A stretch of DNA of 14,857 nt from positions 1 to 14,857 of the forward strand of contig CAYMCQ010000093.1 in NCBI GenBank assembly GCA_964389025.1, written 5' to 3'. This document shows, piece by piece, positions 13,118-14,857 of the stretch (positions within the stretch are counted from its first letter, which is position 1; every line of letters begins with the position of its first letter). The position numbers were made by a program, and so were the translations under genes. Source of the stretch: CAYMCQ01 sp964389025 (lineage in GTDB: Bacteria; Verrucomicrobiota; Verrucomicrobiia; Limisphaerales; CAYMCQ01). The notes under the pieces were generated by a model. That model searched no databases, had not been told where the DNA came from, and worked only from the letters and a program-made list of their open reading frames with translations.

Positions 13118-14502
13118 GCACAACGTCCTTCAAAAGAATCTTCGGCACCGACGGCGTTCGCGGCGTTGCGAACGTCGAGCCCGTCACCGCCGAAACCGCG
13201 TTAAAACTTGGCCGCGCAGCCGGGCACGTTTTCAAAAATCTGGAAACTCAATCACGCGGTCGCGGTCGCCACCGTATCGTCCTCGGCAAGGACACGCGGC
13301 TCTCCGGCTACATGCTGGAAAATGCCCTCTCATCCGGAATTCTCTCGATGGGCGTGGACGTTCTTTTCATCGGCCCGCTGCCGACGCCCGGCGTTGCCTA
13401 CGTCACGCGAAGTTTGCGCGCGGACGCGGGCATCGTCATCACCGCCTCGCACAATCCTTACGCCGACAACGGTATTAAATTTTTCCGCGCGGACGGTTAC
13501 AAGCTCGACGAAAAAATCGAAGCTGAGATTGAAGGTCTCGTTTTCAGTGGCGAAATCGAAAACATCCGCCCGACCGCCGACGACATCGGCAAAGCCGTCC
13601 GCATTGACGACGCGCTCGGTCGCTACATCGAATACGCAAAAAGTTCGTTTCCGAAAAACCTAACGCTCGAAGGCATGCGCATCGTCGTGGACTGCGCGCA
13701 CGGCGCGGCCTACAAATCCACGCCCTGCGTCCTGCGCGAGCTGGGCGCGGAAGTGATTCTTTACGGCAACCAGCCCGACGGCATGAACATCAATCGCGAC
13801 TGCGGCTCGATGCATCCTGATTCGATGTGCGAAAAAGTCCGCGCGCACAAGGCGCACCTCGGCATCGCGCACGACGGCGACGCCGACCGCGTTTTGCTCT
13901 GCGACGAAACTGGAACGCTCATTGACGGCGATGACGTGATGGCCATCGCCGCGCTTGACATGCTCGCGCAAAATTCTTTGGCCCAAAAAACCCTCGTCTC
14001 GACCGTGATGAGCAACGCCGGCCTCGACGACGCCATCAAATCCGCCGGCGGAAGAATCGTCCGCACCGACGTCGGCGACAAAAACGTGATTGATGAGATG
14101 CTGCGGAACAATTTCAACTTCGGCGGCGAGCAAAGCGGCCATTTGATCTTCCGCGACTTCGGCACGACCGGCGATGGGTTGGTTGCCGCGCTGCAAATCC
14201 TGCGAATCATGCGCGCGAAAGAAACGCCACTGTCAAAACTCGCGAAATGCTGGACGCGTTTCCCGCAAGTTCTCACGAACATCATCGTGCGCGAGAAAAA
14301 ACCTTTCGACGAATTGGATGGCGTCAGAAAACTTGTTGCCGAAGCCGAAGCTGAATTAAAACCGCAAGGTGGCCGCGTCTTCCTGCGCTACTCCGGCACC
14401 GAACCGAAAGCGCGCCTGCTCCTCGAAGGCCGCGACGCTGCGACGCTGGAAAAATGGAGTCAGATGATTGGCGAGGCGATTAAGAAGCAGGTGGGCGCTT
14501 GA
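13114..14502 (+). CDS. glmM: Phosphoglucosamine mutase
   Basis: A 462-residue alpha-D-phosphohexomutase that converts glucosamine-6-phosphate to glucosamine-1-phosphate for UDP-GlcNAc, and so for peptidoglycan and LPS. The substrate loop at the N-terminus is FGTDGVRG. The phosphoserine loop is ITASHNPYADNGIKFF (Ser112). The Mg site is AHDGDADR (Asp254, Asp256, Asp258). The sugar loop is GGEQSGH, which is typical of GlmM. The phosphate loop is RYSGTEPKAR. All four domains are present at normal length. It starts within the stop of the CdaR-like gene (4-base overlap), so its translation is probably coupled. In Firmicutes GlmM binds and inhibits CdaA. Whether that holds here is inference from gene order. 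A transposon-like element begins 27 bases after the stop. Confidence 0.96.
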   Translation: MSTTSFKRIFGTDGVRGVANVEPVTAETALKLGRAAGHVFKNLETQSRGRGRHRIVLGKDTRLSGYMLENALSSGILSMGVDVLFIGPLPTPGVAYVTRSLRADAGIVITASHNPYADNGIKFFRADGYKLDEKIEAEIEGLVFSGEIENIRPTADDIGKAVRIDDALGRYIEYAKSSFPKNLTLEGMRIVVDCAHGAAYKSTPCVLRELGAEVILYGNQPDGMNINRDCGSMHPDSMCEKVRAHKAHLGIAHDGDADRVLLCDETGTLIDGDDVMAIAALDMLAQNSLAQKTLVSTVMSNAGLDDAIKSAGGRIVRTDVGDKNVIDEMLRNNFNFGGEQSGHLIFRDFGTTGDGLVAALQILRIMRAKETPLSKLAKCWTRFPQVLTNIIVREKKPFDELDGVRKLVAEAEAELKPQGGRVFLRYSGTEPKARLLLEGRDAATLEKWSQMIGEAIKKQVGA

Positions 14503-14529
14503 ACAAACATCATAGGCATGCACCGTTAG

Positions 14530-14626
14530 CAGGGTGTTGAAAAAGTCATTTTCGGACAAAAATCATTCTAAAAGCCTAATGATTTTGATGGTCAATTTTT
14601 CAAAACACCGCTTTTTCAACAGCCTG
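14530..14626. mobile_element. MITE-like element with TTAG flanks
   Basis: The 97-bp element has terminal inverted repeats CAGGGTGTTGAAAAAG (14530-14545) and CTTTTTCAACAGCCTG (14611-14626), which match at 15 of 16 positions. TTAG flanks both ends directly (14526-14529 and 14627-14630). The 4-bp duplication fits the YTAR target of the IS5 group, but the parental IS is not in this window. Inside, AAAAATCATT (14558-14567) and AATGATTTT (14578-14586) form a second hairpin. There is no coding capacity. It directly follows glmM and may serve as its transcription terminator. Confidence 0.7.
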
Positions 14627-14630
14627 TTAG

Positions 14631-14857
14631 TAACGATGGAAGCCGACCCGACCAAAGCCTACAACCTGGATGACGCCACGGGATTTCATCCGGCTCAATG
14701 CGCTCCATCTGAAAGTCGCGGCAAAGGTGCATGGGAAGAAATAGACACGCAATTCCTCCGAACAAGAGTCAACAATGAACACTGTATTAGGGGCTGTCCT
14801 AGGGAAACGCTGATGTCAGCGACCTCCGGCAAAGCCGGAGGCTTGAGATAGCGCGGA
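14631..14857. other. No recognisable gene; tandem hairpins at the end
   Basis: No convincing coding region was found in these 227 bases. A frame runs through them from inside the MITE, but its translation resembles nothing I know and contains the repeat hairpins. The last part holds two adjacent perfect hairpins: CGCTGA/TCAGCG (14808-14821) and CCTCCGGC-AAA-GCCGGAGG (14823-14841). No T-run follows, so a simple terminator is unlikely. They look like REP-type sequence, possibly the edge of another element that continues past the window. Confidence 0.55.

Noticed and set aside
14534..14851. 105-codon frame after glmM
   Set aside because: It starts inside the MITE and runs through both terminal hairpins. 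It has no recognisable motif and no ribosome site.

Overview
The window is a stretch of a GC-rich bacterial chromosome. The gene content, the repeat-borne peptide string GGTGVPPV seen in reverse frames, and the LamG, PIG-L and carboxypeptidase-regulatory-like proteins suggest Verrucomicrobiota (Pedosphaera/Limisphaera type). That assignment is inference from family resemblance, not from a marker gene. No rRNA, tRNA, CRISPR array or intact transposase was found.

Layout. Positions 1-913 hold the 3' part of a LamG-domain surface-type protein whose 5' end looks broken. It converges, with a 5-base gap, on a MazF-type toxin and its small antitoxin (919-1451, minus). Positions 1561-6225 are a tightly overlapped plus-strand operon: DNA polymerase I, a GNAT acetyltransferase and an M20 zinc peptidase. 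A repeat element follows, then a MoxR AAA+ ATPase (6460-7476) without its usual partners, a lower-GC secreted-type protein (7585-8205), and a convergent outer-membrane-barrel-like protein (8267-9490, minus). Next come a glyoxalase I (9594-9992), a second repeat element and a PIG-L deacetylase (10202-11161, minus). Positions 11240-14502 are the second operon: folP, cdaA, a 56-codon CdaR-like membrane stub and glmM, with abutting or overlapping ends. The final 355 bases hold a short transposon-like element and tandem hairpins but no recognisable gene.

How genes work together. The cdaA/cdaR/glmM trio joins c-di-AMP synthesis to the first committed step of UDP-GlcNAc (cell-wall precursor) synthesis, as in Firmicutes. 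Here CdaR is reduced to its membrane anchor. The polA operon combines DNA repair/replication with two small housekeeping-type enzymes.

The strongest unexplained signals are repeats. (1) A small palindromic repeat (CCCTCTCC...GGAGAGGG type) lies in frame inside polA three times and inside the M20 peptidase once. (2) A four-hairpin, mirror-symmetric element occurs at 6225-6387 and 10013-10174, with a compensatory base-pair change between copies. (3) A 97-bp MITE-like element flanked by TTAG follows glmM.
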